Positions 5,704 to 6,419 of a stretch of 6,419 nt of DNA are shown piece after piece. The notes below the pieces were generated by a model. That model was not told the origin of the DNA. It did not search any database and saw only the letters and a program-made list of their open reading frames with translations. Source of the stretch: Candidatus Blautia intestinipullorum (lineage in GTDB: Bacteria > Bacillota > Clostridia > Lachnospirales > Lachnospiraceae); contig DWVA01000312.1 of the NCBI GenBank assembly GCA_019120475.1, positions 1 to 6,419 on the forward strand, in the 5' to 3' direction. Each line of letters opens with the position of its first letter. The first letter of the stretch is position 1. The position numbers were made by a program, and so were the translations under genes.

Positions 5704-6185
5704 TGAAAGTACCGGAAAATCTGGACTATCTGATCGTGCTGGGCGCCCATGTGGACGGCACGCGGCTGACTCTGGCCCTTCTGGAACGTACCAGAAGGGC
5801 TTTGGAGTATCTTAAGGCAAATCCTGGAACAAAAGCCGTCCTTTCCGGCGGAAAGGGAAAAGGAGAGGAGATAAGCGAGGCCAGAGCCATGTACGATTAT
5901 CTTACAGCCAATGGGATAGAAGGAAGCCGTCTGATCCTGGAAGACCGATCAGTCAATACAAAGGAGAATCTTTCTTTCAGCCTGGAGAAAATAGGAAACC
6001 GGGATGCTTCCGTGGGAGTAGTTACTAATAATTTCCATGTATTCCGGGGCGTTGCCATTGGGAAAAAATGCGGATGCAGAAAAATATATCCTGTTCCTTC
6101 GAAATATCGTTCCTGGAGGCTGCTCATCTATATTCCTAGGGAGATTCTGGCAGTGATCAAGGATAAGCTTGTGGGAAACCTTTAG
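5703..6185 (+). CDS. YdcF family (DUF218) protein, short cytosolic form
   Basis: YdcF/DUF218 proteins have a Rossmann-like fold; E. coli YdcF binds S-adenosylmethionine, while membrane-anchored relatives (SanA, ElyC) affect the cell envelope. The true reaction is not established for most members. The 160 residues contain the family blocks in order: LIVLGAHVDGTR at 10-21, VLSGGKGKGEEISEA at 46-60, LEDRSVNTKENL at 79-90 and VTNNFHVFR at 107-115. It lacks N-terminal membrane helices and begins directly at the fold, so it should be soluble. The C-terminal LLIYIPREILAVIK (140-153) is a moderately hydrophobic helix. ATG overlaps the upstream TAA by one base, with GGAAGA at 5695-5700 as a weak ribosome binding site, which suggests coupling to the SEC-C gene. 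The shared operon hints at a related role but does not define it. Confidence 0.9.
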   Translation: MKVPENLDYLIVLGAHVDGTRLTLALLERTRRALEYLKANPGTKAVLSGGKGKGEEISEARAMYDYLTANGIEGSRLILEDRSVNTKENLSFSLEKIGNRDASVGVVTNNFHVFRGVAIGKKCGCRKIYPVPSKYRSWRLLIYIPREILAVIKDKLVGNL

Positions 6186-6187
6186 AA

Positions 6188-6209
6188 ATATGCCGGAAAC
6201 GCGGTATAT
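6188..6209 (+). terminator. Hairpin after the YdcF gene, weak terminator candidate
   Basis: ATATGCCG (6188-6195) pairs with CGGTATAT (6202-6209) around GAAACG, with one G-U pair. It lies just three bases after the stop codon. No T tract follows, and an alternative pairing of GCGGT (6201-6205) with ACCGC (6216-6220) is possible. It may mark the end of the operon, but the termination signal is weak. Confidence 0.3.
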
Positions 6210-6285
6210 GGAGAGACCGCAGCGGGGCGTAAGATCAGGCTGAAAAAAGAAATTGAATTAAATGTAAAAAATTTCAAAAAAAGTG

Positions 6286-6314
6286 TTGACAAATAGAAAA
6301 TTAAATTATATAAT
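6286..6314 (+). promoter_or_regulatory. Consensus promoter for the tRNA gene(s)
   Basis: Perfect TTGACA at 6286-6291 and perfect TATAAT at 6309-6314 are separated by exactly 17 bases. A-tracts at 6266-6271 and 6276-6282 just upstream resemble an UP element. This is the architecture of very strong stable-RNA promoters. Transcription should start near 6321, about 60 bases before the mature tRNA end, leaving a 5' leader to be removed by RNase P. Confidence 0.88.
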
Positions 6315-6379
6315 GGCAAAGCAGGTTGAGCGAGGGACACTTCAAAACGGAGAACATCGCATGACAGGCAGTAAATTAT

Positions 6380-6419
6380 GGGGTCTTAGCTCAGCTGGGA
6401 GAGCATCTGCCTTACAAGC
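6380..6419 (+). tRNA. tRNA-Val (anticodon UAC), 5' portion cut by the window edge
   Basis: The last 40 bases are the 5' half of a tRNA. They comprise the 5' acceptor strand GGGGTCT (6380-6386), TA, D stem GCTC (6389-6392) with loop AGCTGGGA and GAGC (6401-6404), A26, anticodon stem TCTGC (6406-6410) and loop CTTACAA (6411-6417). The anticodon TAC at 6413-6415 reads valine codon GUA and others by wobble. The first two bases of the anticodon 3' strand (GC) are present and pair correctly; the T arm and acceptor 3' strand are outside the window. Valine rests on the anticodon. With the strong promoter, this is probably the first gene of a tRNA cluster. Confidence 0.93.

Overview
The window looks like a chromosomal segment from a Firmicute of the class Clostridia, most likely the family Lachnospiraceae. 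The basis is the moderate GC content, strong AGGAGG-type ribosome binding sites, consensus TTGACA/TATAAT promoters, and the character of the encoded proteins (a SEC-C protein, a short YdcF protein and a divergent PurA typical of that group). No phage, transposase, CRISPR array or other mobile element is visible. All recognisable protein genes lie on the + strand.

Layout. Positions 1-803 hold the last codons of a probable amino-acid ABC permease and the complete ATPase of the same transporter. Positions 804-1042 are non-coding. They contain a good promoter, a foldable leader and a terminator-like hairpin just before purB. Positions 1043-3849 hold purB and purA. Together these convert IMP to AMP, and PurB also acts earlier in IMP synthesis. 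Tandem hairpins follow purA. Positions 3970-4800 encode a HAD-superfamily phosphatase-like protein preceded, in the same reading frame, by a two-helix membrane segment. A well-placed internal GTG start could yield a soluble form as well.

Positions 4801-5193 contain no protein gene. They hold a candidate minus-strand small RNA (promoter-like elements, 5' hairpin, terminator with six Us) and a good + strand promoter for the next operon. Positions 5194-6185 encode a SEC-C zinc-binding protein and a YdcF/DUF218 protein whose start codon overlaps the preceding stop. The window ends with a near-perfect promoter and the first 40 bases of a tRNA-Val(UAC), probably the start of a tRNA cluster.

The protein genes are mostly housekeeping. 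The points most worth a second look are the purB leader, the membrane-HAD in-frame fusion with dual starts, the candidate antisense-orientation small RNA at 4822-4936, and a PurA lacking several residues that are nearly invariant in model enzymes. None of these is proven by the sequence alone.
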